NCBI GenBank assembly: GCA_947504115.1
Contig: CANNGH010000009.1
Location: 1 to 64,000 of the forward strand
DNA: 64,000 nt
DNA from: an uncultured Sedimentitalea sp.
Lineage (GTDB): Bacteria; Pseudomonadota; Alphaproteobacteria; Rhodobacterales; Rhodobacteraceae
Reading direction: 5' to 3'
This document shows positions 9,401 through 18,475 of this stretch, in pieces. Below the pieces are notes generated by a model, which saw only the letters and a list, made by a program, of their open reading frames with translations, ran no database searches and was not told where the DNA came from. Position 1 is the stretch's first letter, and every line of letters starts with the position of its first letter. Made by a program: the position numbers and the translations under genes.

Positions 9401-10213
9401 CGCCTCGGTATAGAAATGCGCGTCCGGCGTGCGGGTCTGGGGCACGTTCGACCCCCAGAGCAGCAGAAAGCCCGCATTGTACCAATCGGCCGATTCCGGC
9501 ACGTCGGTCTGTTCGCCCCATGTCTGCGGACTGGCCGGGGGCAGGTCGCAATACCAGTCATAGAATGACATCACCGTGCCGCCCATCAGGGCAAGATAGC
9601 GGCTGCCCGCCGCATAGGACACCATCGACATCGCCGGAATCGGCGAAAAGCCGAAAATGCGGTCGGGGCCGTAGGTTTTGGTGGTGTAGGCATTGGCGGC
9701 GGCGATGATCTCGGTCGCCTCGTCCCAGCTGGCGCGCACGAAACCGCCCTTGCCGCGGGTCTGCACATAGGACGCGCGCAGGATCGGATCCTCCTGCAGC
9801 TTTTTCCATGCGGCGACCGGGGTCATGGTCTCGCGCATCTTGCGCCATGCCTTCATCAACCGGCCCCGGATCAACGGGTTCTTCACCCGGTTCGCCGAAT
9901 AGAGATACCAGCTGTAACTGGCACCGCGTGAACAGCCGCGCGGTTCGTGGTTGGGAATATCCGGGCGCGTGCGCGGATAGTCGGTCTGCTGGGTTTCCCA
10001 GGTGACGATGCCGGATTTGACGTAGATCTTCCACGAACACGATCCGGTGCAGTTCACCCCATGGGTCGAGCGCACGATCTTGTCGTGCCGCCAGCGGTTG
10101 CGATAGGTATCCTCCCAATCGCGGTTCTCGATGGTGGTCTTGCCGTATCCGTCGGAAAAACGATCAAGCTCGTTGGATTTCAGGAATTTCAGTCGGTCGA
10201 GCAGATGGCTCAT
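6482..10213 (-). CDS. narG: Respiratory nitrate reductase alpha subunit (molybdopterin)
   Basis: NarG reduces nitrate to nitrite in the cytoplasm with a bis-MGD molybdenum cofactor. The 1243 residues are full length. The N-terminus has the HxxxCxxxC...C motif of cluster FS0 (THGVNCTGSCSWK near residue 49, then GCSRG near 92). The molybdenum-ligand region YDWYCDLPPASPQTWGEQTD (near 218) carries the Asp ligand. There is no Tat-type signal, as expected for a cytoplasm-facing enzyme. It starts 1 bp after narK ends and is expressed with it. Control by oxygen and nitrate/nitrite is expected through the FNR-type site before narK and divergent narR. Confidence 0.99.
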   Translation of the reverse strand: MSHLLDRLKFLKSNELDRFSDGYGKTTIENRDWEDTYRNRWRHDKIVRSTHGVNCTGSCSWKIYVKSGIVTWETQQTDYPRTRPDIPNHEPRGCSRGASYSWYLYSANRVKNPLIRGRLMKAWRKMRETMTPVAAWKKLQEDPILRASYVQTRGKGGFVRASWDEATEIIAAANAYTTKTYGPDRIFGFSPIPAMSMVSYAAGSRYLALMGGTVMSFYDWYCDLPPASPQTWGEQTDVPESADWYNAGFLLLWGSNVPQTRTPDAHFYTEARYRGTKSAVICPDYSEASKFGDIWLAPKQGTDSALAMAMGHVILREFHLDRQVEYFEEYCRKYSDFPMLVRLEEKDGKLIPGRFLRAGDLDGKLGEKNNPEWKTLAWDMKSGAPVAPNGSVGYRWGQDGLWNLEERAGKAETELAMTFIGDGDHDEVMGVDFPYFGGMAHEHFVKCDHPEVMTRNIPVKKITSGDSEFMVATVFDLFCANYGLDRGLGGDWVSKDYAEDMPYTPAWAEKITGVPAEKIAVVAREFARNAEKTDGKSMVILGAGINHWYHMDMTYRGIINMLVMCGCVGKSGGGWSHYVGQEKLRPQTGWTALAFALDWHRPPRHMNSTSAWYAHTGQYRYEQVSSGEILSPTAPAGDWDATLIDYNVRAERMGWLPSAPQLKTNPLEVARAAKAAGKDIAPYVAEQLKSGALEMSCEDPEAPENWPRNLFVWRSNILGSSGKGHEYFLKYLLGTNHGVVGKDLGQEGGVLPREVKWHEKAPEGKLDLLVTIDFRMSTTCVYSDIVLPTASWYEKDDLNTSDMHPFIHPLQAAVDPAYESRSDWEIFKSIAKKVQEVAPEVLGKETDVVALPLNHDTPAEIAQDHVLDWKKGECDLIPGKTAPNFITVERDYGAIHDRFVAVGPLMDKIGNGGKGIAWDTKDEVQHLRDLNGEWLDGSAKGCAKIDTGIDAAEVILMLAPETNGDVAVKAWHALEKFTGREHTHLAGVKEDEKIRFRDIAAQPRKIISSPTWSGIESEEVCYNAGYTNVHELIPWRTLTGRQQLYQDHLWMRAFGEGFATYRPPVDTKTVTAKINSDEGRAHVVLNFITPHQKWGIHSTYTDNLLMLTLNRGGPVVWISEVDAKTAGLVDNDWVEVYNSNGALTARAVVSQRMKTGTMFMYHAQEKIVNTPGSEKTGRRGGIHNSVTRTTLKPTHMIGGYAQLSYGFNYYGTVGSNRDEFVVVRKMVKVDWLDQPAKNVEAAE

Positions 10214-10214
10214 G

Positions 10215-12950
10215 TCAGTCTCCTGTCAGATCAGCGGTCAAGGGTCGCGGCTCCATCACCGGCGACAGTTTGTGGTCCAGCAGCGCGCCGCGGCGGGTAT
10301 AAAAGACCCATGTCAGCACGGTGCAGAGGGCGTAGAAGACGGCGAACCCCCAAAGCGCGGCCTCGGGCCCGCCGGTCATGGCGATCGACGTGCCGTAGGA
10401 TTTGGGGATGAAGAAGGCACCATAGGCGGCAATCGCCGAGGTGAAGGCGATGATCGCGGCACTTTCGCGCTCGACCTGCTTTTGCCGGGCGGCCGGATCC
10501 AGTTGCGGCATCAGGCGCGGAATTTCGCGCTGCATGATCGCGGGGATCATCTGGAAGGTCGAGGCGTTACCGACACCGGTCAGGAAGAACAGCGCCATGA
10601 AGCAGGCGAAGAACAGCCAGAAATTGCCCCCTGCCCCGTCCTGCGGCAGGAACTGGAGCACCCCGAAGACGGCGATCATCATGCCGACGAACACCCAGAG
10701 CGTGACGCGCCCGCCGCCGAAACGATCGGAAATCCAGCCCGTCCCGGCCCGGCTGAGCGCGCCCACAAGCGGCCCGAGGAAGGCGAATTGCAAGGCGTTC
10801 ACGTCCGGGAACTGCGTCTTCATCAGCAACGGAAAGCCCGCGGAATAACCGATGAAACTGCCGAAGGTGCCGGTATAGAGAATGCACATGATCCAGTTGT
10901 GGAAGCGCGAGAAGATCACCGACTGGTCCGCAAAGGACGACCTGGCCGAGGCGATGTCGTTCATGCCGAGATAGGCGGCGACGGTGGCCGCGAGGATGAA
11001 CGGCACCCAGACGAATCCGGCATTCTGCAACCACAATTGCCCGCCATCGGGCAGCGGCTGCGGATCGCCCCCCAGCACACCGAAAACGCCCATCGTGATG
11101 GCCAGCGGCACGAGGAACTGCATCACCGACACCCCGAGATTGCCGAGGCCCGCATTCAGCGCCAGCGCATTGCCCTTTTCCGCCTTGGGGTAGAAAAAGC
11201 TGATATTGGCCATCGACGAGGCAAAGTTGCCCCCGCCCAGACCGCAAAGCAGCGCCAGCACCAGAAAGATCAGATAGGGCGTCTCCGGGTTCTGCACCGC
11301 ATAGCCGATGCCCATCGCGGGCAGCAGCAGCGACGCGGTCGAAAGCGTCGTCCACAGGCGTCCGCCGAAGATCGGCACCATGAAGCTGTAGAAGATGCGC
11401 AAGGTCGCACCCGACAGACCCGGCAGCGCCGCCAGCCAGAACAACTGGCCCTGGGTAAAGTCGAACCCGATGGCCGGCAGCCGCGCGACCACCACCGACC
11501 AGACCATCCAGACCGCGAAGGCCAGCAAAAGCGCCGGGATCGAGATCCACAGGTTGCGCCGGGCGATACGCTTGCCGGTGGCTTCCCAGAATTCGGGGTT
11601 CTCGGGCTCCCACTCGGTCAGGACCGCAGCGGGTCTTGCCGGGATCGGCATGCCCTCGAATTCGGGAAACTCGGGCAGCGCGTCGCGGGGCACCTCGGGA
11701 TGCGCGCGCTCCATGTTGCGGATCGCCATGTGCATCCAGGTCAGCGCGATGCCGACAAGCACGAACAGCAAGGCGAAACAGGTGGTGTAGACGCCGGTGA
11801 GATCCAGCAGCGCGCCGAAGATGATCGGCAACACGAAACCGCCCAGACCCCCGATCAGACCGACCAGACCGCCGACCGAGCCGACATTGTCCGGGTAATA
11901 GACCGGAATATGCTTGTAGACCGCCGCCTTGCCGAGGCTCATGAAAAAGCCGAGGCCGAAGATCATCAGCACGAAGGCCCCGAAACCCATCTCGGTCGAG
12001 AACGAGATGTCACCGGTCTTGCCGTGGATGGTATAGCTTGTCGGCGGATAAGACAGCATGAACAGCAGGATCAGCGAGAACCCGAAAGTCCAGTACATCA
12101 CCGCGCGCGCACCGAAACGGTCCGACAGATGCCCGCCATAGGCGCGGAACACGCTGGCCGAAAGCGAGAATGCCGCCGCCGCCATGCCGGCGGTGCGGAT
12201 ATCCACGTTGTACACTTCGACCAGATAATGCGGCAACCACAGCGCCAGCGCCACGAACGCGCCGAACACGAAGAAGTAGTAAAGCGAGAACCGCCAGACC
12301 TGCAGGTTCTTCAGCGGCGCCAGTTGCGCCGCGACCGTTGTCGCCGCAGCTCCGGATTTGCGCCGCGCCTCGAAGACCGGGTCATTTCGGGCGAACAGGA
12401 AGAAGATCACGGCGATGGCCGCCAATGCCAGCGCCCAGACATTCGCCACCGCCTCCCAGCCATAGGCGACCATGATGAAAGGCGCGCCGAACTTGGTCAC
12501 CGCCGCGCCGACATTGCCCGCGCCAAAGATGCCAAGCGCCGTGCCCTGCCTTTCGCGCGGATACCAATGCGACACATAGGCCACCCCGATCGCAAAGGAG
12601 CCGCCCGCAAGGCCGATGCCAAGCGCGGCCAGCAGGAACATCGGGAATGTCTCGGCCATGGTCAGCAGCCATGTGGCGATCGCCGCCAGCAGCATCTGGA
12701 TCGGGAAAACGTTCCGCCCGCCATATTGATCGGTCCAGATGCCCAGCATCAACCGGGTCAGCGATCCGGTCAGGATCGGTGTCGCGACCAGAATGCCGAA
12801 TTGAGTCTCGTTGAGGCCGAGTTCCTGTTTGATCTGCACGCCGATGATCGCGAAGATCGTCCAGACGGCAAAGTTGAGGGTAAAGGCGATGGTGCTGAGG
12901 GTCAGGGCGCGGTTCTGGTCCGCGCGGGAGACCCCGGCAAGTGCATTCAT
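10215..12950 (-). CDS. narK: Fused NarK1-NarK2 nitrate/nitrite transporter
   Basis: Two complete MFS transporters are fused in one protein of about 911 residues, with some 24 membrane helices. The first half (residues 1-430) starts FTLNFAVWTIFAIIGVQIK. A soluble linker (about 430-480) joins it to the second half, which has the nitrate-signature-like GNFASSMANISFFYP and GLGNLGVSVMQF segments. This matches the fused NarK described in Paracoccus, where one half is proposed to work as a nitrate/proton symporter and the other as a nitrate/nitrite antiporter. I chose the ATG at 12950 (MNALAGVSRADQ) because GGAAGGA precedes it; an upstream frame extension would overlap the promoter box. It is first gene of the nar operon. 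Confidence 0.95.
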   Translation of the reverse strand: MNALAGVSRADQNRALTLSTIAFTLNFAVWTIFAIIGVQIKQELGLNETQFGILVATPILTGSLTRLMLGIWTDQYGGRNVFPIQMLLAAIATWLLTMAETFPMFLLAALGIGLAGGSFAIGVAYVSHWYPRERQGTALGIFGAGNVGAAVTKFGAPFIMVAYGWEAVANVWALALAAIAVIFFLFARNDPVFEARRKSGAAATTVAAQLAPLKNLQVWRFSLYYFFVFGAFVALALWLPHYLVEVYNVDIRTAGMAAAAFSLSASVFRAYGGHLSDRFGARAVMYWTFGFSLILLFMLSYPPTSYTIHGKTGDISFSTEMGFGAFVLMIFGLGFFMSLGKAAVYKHIPVYYPDNVGSVGGLVGLIGGLGGFVLPIIFGALLDLTGVYTTCFALLFVLVGIALTWMHMAIRNMERAHPEVPRDALPEFPEFEGMPIPARPAAVLTEWEPENPEFWEATGKRIARRNLWISIPALLLAFAVWMVWSVVVARLPAIGFDFTQGQLFWLAALPGLSGATLRIFYSFMVPIFGGRLWTTLSTASLLLPAMGIGYAVQNPETPYLIFLVLALLCGLGGGNFASSMANISFFYPKAEKGNALALNAGLGNLGVSVMQFLVPLAITMGVFGVLGGDPQPLPDGGQLWLQNAGFVWVPFILAATVAAYLGMNDIASARSSFADQSVIFSRFHNWIMCILYTGTFGSFIGYSAGFPLLMKTQFPDVNALQFAFLGPLVGALSRAGTGWISDRFGGGRVTLWVFVGMMIAVFGVLQFLPQDGAGGNFWLFFACFMALFFLTGVGNASTFQMIPAIMQREIPRLMPQLDPAARQKQVERESAAIIAFTSAIAAYGAFFIPKSYGTSIAMTGGPEAALWGFAVFYALCTVLTWVFYTRRGALLDHKLSPVMEPRPLTADLTGD

Positions 12951-13032
12951 GACGTGTCCTTCCGCAGCTCGGTGCCGATTTCGGTACATCGCGTTTCGGG
13001 ACATGATCTGCGTCATCGTCGGCGCCGAACGT

Positions 13033-13046
13033 TTGACCCAGATCAA
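13033..13046. promoter_or_regulatory. FNR/NarR-type box upstream of narK
   Basis: TTGACCCAGATCAA fits the FNR-family consensus TTGAT-N4-ATCAA with one half-site change. It is centred about 90 bp before the narK start, suiting activation of narKGHJI by FNR under low oxygen or by NarR with nitrate or nitrite. The same 14 bases recur at 44115. Confidence 0.8.
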
Positions 13047-13146
13047 ATTTCAGAAAAAGCCGTTATAAATAAGCAGCTTGCCAAAATATGTCATGCGCGC
13101 GGACACATGCGCGCAATTGCCCCAGCCGCATTTGCCCGGCTACAGC

Positions 13147-13160
13147 TTGACATATATCAA
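13147..13160. promoter_or_regulatory. FNR-type box before narR, overlapping a consensus -35
   Basis: TTGACATATATCAA has TTGAC/ATCAA half-sites with a 4-base spacer, and its first six bases are a perfect -35 hexamer TTGACA pointing to narR (start 13203). Overlap with -35 suggests repression or autoregulation of narR rather than class II activation; an activator site at -41.5 would put the transcript start almost on the start codon. Confidence 0.7.
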
Positions 13161-13202
13161 TTGTCATATCTAAGCTTGGGCACGTTCAGAAAGAGCACAG
13201 CC

Positions 13203-13901
13203 ATGCGCGATTCTGACATCATGGAAATCCGGCAATTGTCGCTTTTCGACGGGATGAGCGACCCTCATTTCGACCGGCTGACACGCGGTGCCTATGTCCA
13301 GACCTTTCCGCCGCAGGTCGACCTGATCCACGAGGGCGATCCCTGCGATTTCCTCCATATCCTCTTCGAGGGCAGCGTCGAGCTTTTCGCGCATTGGAAC
13401 GGGCGTGAAAGCACGATGGCGCTCGTGCGCCCGGTGTCGACCTTCATCCTCGCGGCCACGATCCGGGATGCGCCGTATCTCATGTCGGCCCGCACGCTCG
13501 AAAAGACCCGCATCGTCCTGTTGCCCTCATCGGATGTGCGCGCGGTCTTTGACGAGGACCACGCATTCGCGCGCGCCGTGGTCGCGGAACTTGCGCAGTG
13601 CTACCGGGCCTTGGTCAAAAGCAGCAAGGACATCAAGTTGCGCAGCGCACTGGAGCGGCTGGCGAACTATCTTTTGCGTCAGCGTCAGCGGGCCGGAGGC
13701 GCAGCGGCGTTCACCCTGCCGATGGAAAAACGCCGGCTCGCCTCGTATCTCGGCATGACGGCGGAAAACCTGTCGCGGGCATTCAAGACGTTGCAGCCCT
13801 ACGGCGTCGAGATGGACGGGGCGCATGTCACGATCAGCGATCCCGGCGATCTGATCACGCTGGCGAAACCTTCGGTGTTGATCGACGACCCGGCACAGTG
13901 A
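13203..13901 (+). CDS. narR: Crp/Fnr-family regulator, NarR-like
   Basis: The protein has 232 residues: a cyclic-nucleotide-like beta-roll sensor (about 15-130), a dimer helix (about 135-160) and a C-terminal winged helix-turn-helix. The recognition helix AENLSRAF carries the E-x-x-S-R pattern that reads TTGAT half-sites in FNR. The N-terminal Cys cluster of oxygen-sensing FNR is absent; only isolated Cys occur in GDPCDF and AQCYRA. Position, divergent from narKGHJI, and missing cluster match NarR of Paracoccus, which activates nar in response to nitrate or nitrite. Start is the ATG at 13203 after GAAAGAG. It could instead be a DNR/NNR-type NO sensor. Confidence 0.8.
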   Translation: MRDSDIMEIRQLSLFDGMSDPHFDRLTRGAYVQTFPPQVDLIHEGDPCDFLHILFEGSVELFAHWNGRESTMALVRPVSTFILAATIRDAPYLMSARTLEKTRIVLLPSSDVRAVFDEDHAFARAVVAELAQCYRALVKSSKDIKLRSALERLANYLLRQRQRAGGAAAFTLPMEKRRLASYLGMTAENLSRAFKTLQPYGVEMDGAHVTISDPGDLITLAKPSVLIDDPAQ

Positions 13902-13904
13902 AAG

Positions 13905-13925
13905 CCGGTCGCGGGCGAAGACCGG
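13905..13925. terminator. Short hairpin between convergent narR and peptidoglycan-binding gene
   Basis: CCGGTC (13905-13910) pairs with GACCGG (13920-13925) over a 9-base loop in the 32-bp gap between convergent genes. There is no T-tract, so it would be a weak terminator at best. Confidence 0.35.
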
Positions 13926-13933
13926 ACTCCGTT

Positions 13934-14713
13934 CTATCCGCCGGTGTCGCGACGCAGGGCGCGCAGTTGATCGGCGGTCAGATAGCCACTGGCCCGCAGG
14001 CCGCTGTCCCGTTGCCACTCGGCCAGCGCACGCCGCGTGTTCGGCCCGAAAGCGCCATCGACGCCGCGCGTGCTGTAGCCCAGATAGGTCAGCCGCCTCT
14101 GGACATCGCGACGTTCCTCCCGGGTCAGGCTCAGCAGGCGTTCCTCGACGGGATCGTCCTTGACCACCGATTCCGAGGCGTCGGTGTCAACATCGGACCC
14201 GGCCTGACGCGCAATCTGCCTGACCTGCTTTGCCGTGACATAGCCGGATGCCGGCAGTTTGTTCGCGGTCTGCCACCGGGAAATGGCCTTGCGGGTATCG
14301 CGGCCCCACAAATCGTCGGCGACACCGGGAGAGTAACCGATCGAGGTCAGCTGTTTCTGGATCAGAATGCGCTGCGCACGGGTCAACCCGATGGAGGCCT
14401 CGACCGAAGCGGCGCTTTGATTGCCGCCATCCGTTCGAGGCGGATTGTCGGTGTCCACCGAAGCGCCCAGCTTGTCCAAAGACTGTTGCGCATTGACCCG
14501 AAAGGCCCCTTGCGGGAACTTCGTAAGATAATCGCGGTAGGCGCTTGCCGTATCGCGGCGTTGGGCCTCGAGATAGGCCGCCTTGTCCGCCTCTTGGGCA
14601 ATCAGTGACTGCGCAATCCCGCTCACCACCTTGCCGAAATCGGTTTCGGCATGTGCGGTTGAGGATAACGCAAGACTGGTGCCCAGCACGATCGGGGTCA
14701 TGATTTTTCGCAT
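13934..14713 (-). CDS. Secreted protein with two peptidoglycan-binding domains
   Basis: This 259-residue protein has a signal peptide (about 1-22, ending STAHA-ET), a helical spacer (about 25-85) and two PG_binding_1-type three-helix repeats. The first is near residues 112-160 (IQKQLTSIGYSPGVADDLWG), the second near 200-250 (RRLTYLGYSTRGVDGAFG). Both end in the typical ASGYxTADQL/AKQ segment. No catalytic domain is visible, so it probably binds murein in the periplasm rather than cutting it. AGGAG precedes the ATG. Partner and role are unknown, and it converges on narR. Confidence 0.85.
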   Translation of the reverse strand: MRKIMTPIVLGTSLALSSTAHAETDFGKVVSGIAQSLIAQEADKAAYLEAQRRDTASAYRDYLTKFPQGAFRVNAQQSLDKLGASVDTDNPPRTDGGNQSAASVEASIGLTRAQRILIQKQLTSIGYSPGVADDLWGRDTRKAISRWQTANKLPASGYVTAKQVRQIARQAGSDVDTDASESVVKDDPVEERLLSLTREERRDVQRRLTYLGYSTRGVDGAFGPNTRRALAEWQRDSGLRASGYLTADQLRALRRDTGG

Positions 14714-15119
14714 CGTGTGCTCCTACGGGCCGAAAGCCCGGTTTTTCAAAATCGTTGTCGAGCGCATAACGCCGCAGATGCAGATAGGTTGCAAGTCCGG
14801 CCAGATCACGGATCAAGATCTCGTTGACCTCGGCTGTCTCGAAGTCGGACTCCCCGGGTTCCGTGGCCAAGGGCAGCTTGGCGGAAGGGCGGTCAAGGCC
14901 CCCTCGCGGCCATGGCTTGACCCTCCGGCCTCAATGCCCGGCAACTGCGGACCCGGCGCGCCGAATGGCGCCCAACGCCGGCGGAGCGGACGATGAACCC
15001 GCCGCACCTGCCCGTAGTCGCGCGGCGGATATCGTAATGGCTGTCTTGCGCCTTGAAGGACGAGTTGAAGCCGTCGGGGGCCATCGCCTTGGCGATCGTT
15101 TCGGCCCCGCGCGGCAGGG
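14714..15119. other. 406-bp intergenic region with a possible coding remnant
   Basis: No convincing gene is present. On the minus strand, about 14720-14870 reads through a peptide resembling a real protein (IRDLAGLATYLHLRRYALDN). It has only a TTG start, no ribosome site, and runs on into the peptidoglycan-binding gene in another frame, so it may be a remnant or chance. The rest (14871-15119) shows no feature I can support. Confidence 0.4.
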
Positions 15120-16106
15120 TCAATCCCGCGTTTCCAGAAAGGCGATCAGCCGGTCCTCGTGGGCGCGCAGCCGCGCAAGGCCGGGTGGGCTGAGCGCCTG
15201 CAGACGTGCGGCGCGTTCGGGATCGGGCAGATCGGCCAGCGCGATGACACGCGGGTGGACATAGCTGGTCCGCGCGATGGCGGGCGTGTTCTGCAACCGC
15301 TCGGCCGCCGCCTCTGCCATGTCGGCGATGCGCAGCGGCCCGTCCTGCACCGCGCGGGCAAAGGCGGCGTGGGTGCCGTTCCAGGTGCGGAAGGTCTTGG
15401 CGGTGGTGCCCTCGCCGCAGATTTCCGCCAGCGCCGCGTTCACCTCGTCCGAGCGCACCGCATGCGGCGCGCCGTCCTCGTCCGTCCAGGCGATCAGCTC
15501 GGCACCCGGCAGGTCCTGAACCTTGTGCAGCGCGCGTTGCAGGCGCTTTCCGTGCAGGTGGCAACTGACCTTCGTGCCGCGCTTGCCCGGAAAGTCGAGC
15601 GTCACGCCGCCCGCGTCAAAGCGGGCATGCCGGTCCAGCAGGGTGGTCGCGCCGTAGCTGTTGTTCTCGCGGGCGTAATCCTCGCTGCCGATGCGCAGTG
15701 CGGCGCGATCCAGCAGCGCCAGCACCGCCGCCAGCGCCAGATCGCGCGAGCCTCCGGGCGCGCGCAGCCCGGCGGCGATGCGCCCACGCAGCCGGGGCAG
15801 AATGCGCCCGAACGCCGCCAGCCCGTCATATTTGCGCTGCGCCCGCATCGCAGACCAATCGGGGTGATAGCGGTATTGCTTGCGCCCCTTGGCATCGCGC
15901 CCCGTGGCCTGCAGGTGGCCCAGCGGCTCGGGCGAGATCCAGACCGCATCATAGGCCGGGGGCACGGCGATGGCGTCGATGCGGGCGCGTTCGACCGCGT
16001 CGCGGATCAGCGCGCCCTCGGGGTCGTAATAGCTGAACCCGCGCCCGCGCCTTCGCCGGGTGATGCCGGGGCGGTCGTCGGGGTAATAGACCAGCCGTGG
16101 CGCCAT
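15120..16106 (-). CDS. DNA topoisomerase IB (poxvirus/bacterial type)
   Basis: This 328-residue enzyme relaxes supercoils by nicking one strand through a 3'-phosphotyrosine link. The catalytic residues of the family can be placed: R138 in LRIGSEDYA, the Lys in FPGKRGTK (about 175), R240 in KTFRTWNGTH and the nucleophile Tyr282 in NTPAIARTSYVHP. The N-terminal domain (1-95) is the usual DNA-clamp lobe. Bacterial topoisomerase IB is not essential and is often carried in stress or accessory clusters. It lies 3 bp after a DUF3008 gene and is probably co-transcribed with it. Confidence 0.93.
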   Translation of the reverse strand: MAPRLVYYPDDRPGITRRRRGRGFSYYDPEGALIRDAVERARIDAIAVPPAYDAVWISPEPLGHLQATGRDAKGRKQYRYHPDWSAMRAQRKYDGLAAFGRILPRLRGRIAAGLRAPGGSRDLALAAVLALLDRAALRIGSEDYARENNSYGATTLLDRHARFDAGGVTLDFPGKRGTKVSCHLHGKRLQRALHKVQDLPGAELIAWTDEDGAPHAVRSDEVNAALAEICGEGTTAKTFRTWNGTHAAFARAVQDGPLRIADMAEAAAERLQNTPAIARTSYVHPRVIALADLPDPERAARLQALSPPGLARLRAHEDRLIAFLETRD

Positions 16107-16109
16107 CGC

Positions 16110-16295
16110 TCAGCCGCTTTCGTGTTCCGGCTTGCCCTTGCGCGGGGTCGCGGCCATCTCGTCCAGTTCGTTTTCGGACATTGCCTCATACATCTCGCGG
16201 GCGGGGCCTTGCAGGTCGCTCACCTTGGTCTCGCCGCGCTTGGCCGCGAGCGCCGCGCCTGCCGCCTTTTGCTGTGCCTTGGATTTCGCGGGCAT
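16110..16295 (-). CDS. Small basic DUF3008-family protein
   Basis: From the ATG at 16295 the product is 61 residues, starting MPAKSKAQQKAAGAALAAKR and containing EMYEAMSENELDEMA and a basic C-terminus. This is the DUF3008 pattern, a small Lys/Ala-rich family of unknown function common in alphaproteobacteria. AAAGG lies 8 bases before this ATG; an ATG at 16313 would add six residues. Stop and topoisomerase IB start are 3 bp apart, so the two form a unit. Confidence 0.8.
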   Translation of the reverse strand: MPAKSKAQQKAAGAALAAKRGETKVSDLQGPAREMYEAMSENELDEMAATPRKGKPEHESG

Positions 16296-16384
16296 CTCCG
16301 CAGCCTTTCCCATGGGACGCCGACGGGATACCGGCAATCTGTTCTGTCAACATCGTCCGCCGGCTTGGGTTCCCCGGCGCGGGA

Positions 16385-16657
16385 TCACGCGGTCGTGCGG
16401 TCCACCAGCTTGTTGAACCGGCTGGTCGAGCCGTCCTCCAGCGTCTCCTGATAGAGAAACGCCAGGCTGTTATCCTCGAAGATGGCAAAGAACTCGTCCC
16501 ACGAGATTTCCTCCAGCCGCTCCTCGGGTTCGTCGAAATCGATCCGCAGCAGGCCACCGGCATCGCCGGTGCCCTCCACGCGGGCGGGGCGTCCGTTGCG
16601 GGCCTCGGCCCATTGCCGGATCGTGTCGTGATCGGTGGTGGTCTGCGATGTGGTCAT
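16385..16657 (-). CDS. Small conserved acidic protein of unknown function
   Basis: The 90-residue product starts MTTSQTTTDHDTIRQWAEAR and has RIDFDEP and EEISWDEFFAIFEDN segments, then a short beta-rich tail ending SRFNKLVDRTTA. From memory, homologues of this size are sometimes labelled glucan branching enzyme in databases. That cannot be right, since 90 residues contain no catalytic barrel. It is soluble, has no motif that reveals a reaction, and lies between the methyltransferase and DUF3008 genes on the same strand. Confidence 0.75.
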   Translation of the reverse strand: MTTSQTTTDHDTIRQWAEARNGRPARVEGTGDAGGLLRIDFDEPEERLEEISWDEFFAIFEDNSLAFLYQETLEDGSTSRFNKLVDRTTA

Positions 16658-16684
16658 GGTGTCTCTCCTCGTGTCGAGCTTCGG

Positions 16685-17439
16685 TCAGGTTCGGGCCGCC
16701 GTGATCCGGGGTGGGGGTTCAGTGCCTTCGGGGCGGGCGGCGCGGCGGCAGAGATAGACCTCGGGTTCCGGGTGCGCCTCGATCGCGAAGCCCGAGGCGC
16801 GCAGCATCGCTTCGGTCGCGGCGCGGTTGGGCACGAACCAGTTGGTCGGATCGCCGGCAAAGCGATGTTCGATGAAATGCAGCCGGGGCGCGCCCTCGAC
16901 GCGAAACGGGGTGTCGTCGTTGAAATCGTGATCGGCCGCCAGATCGGCCACATCGCCCGCGCCGCGCTGCATGCACTGGAACAGCATGTGCTTGCCCACC
17001 ACGTGCTCGTGCAGCAGGTCCAGCGCCAGCAGCGGGTGGCGCAGGTGATAGAGCACCCCCATGAAGATCACCAGATCGAAACGCCGGCCCAGTTCCGCCA
17101 CGTCATAGACCGACATCTGCCGAAAGACGATGTTCGCGCCCGCCTCATCGGCGGCGAAGCGGGCCTGGCGCAGGTAATGCGGATCGCTGTCGATCGCCAC
17201 CACCTCGGCCGCGCCGCGCCGCGCCATTTCCAGCGCGTAGAACCCGGCGTTGCAGCCGATATCCAGCACGCTGCACCCGCCCAGATCCTCGGGCAGAACG
17301 TGGCGGAACCCTTCCCATTTGAAAGCGGGGTAGTCACCCAGGAAATGATCCGGCGCGGTCTCGACCCCGCCAATGCGCAGGTTGTGGAACCAAGGCCCCA
17401 GCTCGGTAATACGGCGGGAGAGGGCGTCGCGCCTGTCCA

Positions 17440-17440
<1 letters not shown>
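16685..17440 (-). CDS. SAM-dependent methyltransferase of the glycan cluster (TIGR04290-like)
   Basis: This 251-residue class I methyltransferase has SAM motif I (VLDIGCNAGFYALEMARRGA, about 57-76), the acidic loop VVAIDSDP and motif IV FMGVLYHLRHP. The overall pattern resembles CmoB and the TIGR04290 family, which I recall near sugar-biosynthesis genes. The ATG overlaps the stop of the decarboxylase gene (TGATG), so it is the last coupled enzyme of the operon. It probably methylates a sugar or lipid-linked glycan; the acceptor is unknown. Confidence 0.8.
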
Positions 17441-18453
<1,013 letters not shown>

Positions 18454-18475
18454 CGCCTGTCTCCTGATTTACTCG

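Noticed and set aside
6470-9568. A 1032-codon open frame on the plus strand
   Set aside because: It is antisense to narG, whose protein has all expected motifs. Long antisense frames are common in GC-rich coding DNA, and this one has no family pattern and a His/Arg/Gly-rich composition.
10131-13202. The plus-strand frame of narR stays open far upstream, through narK
   Set aside because: The upstream part is antisense to narK and the promoter, and is Arg/Gln/His-rich. The regulator family begins at the ATG at 13203, so I used that start.
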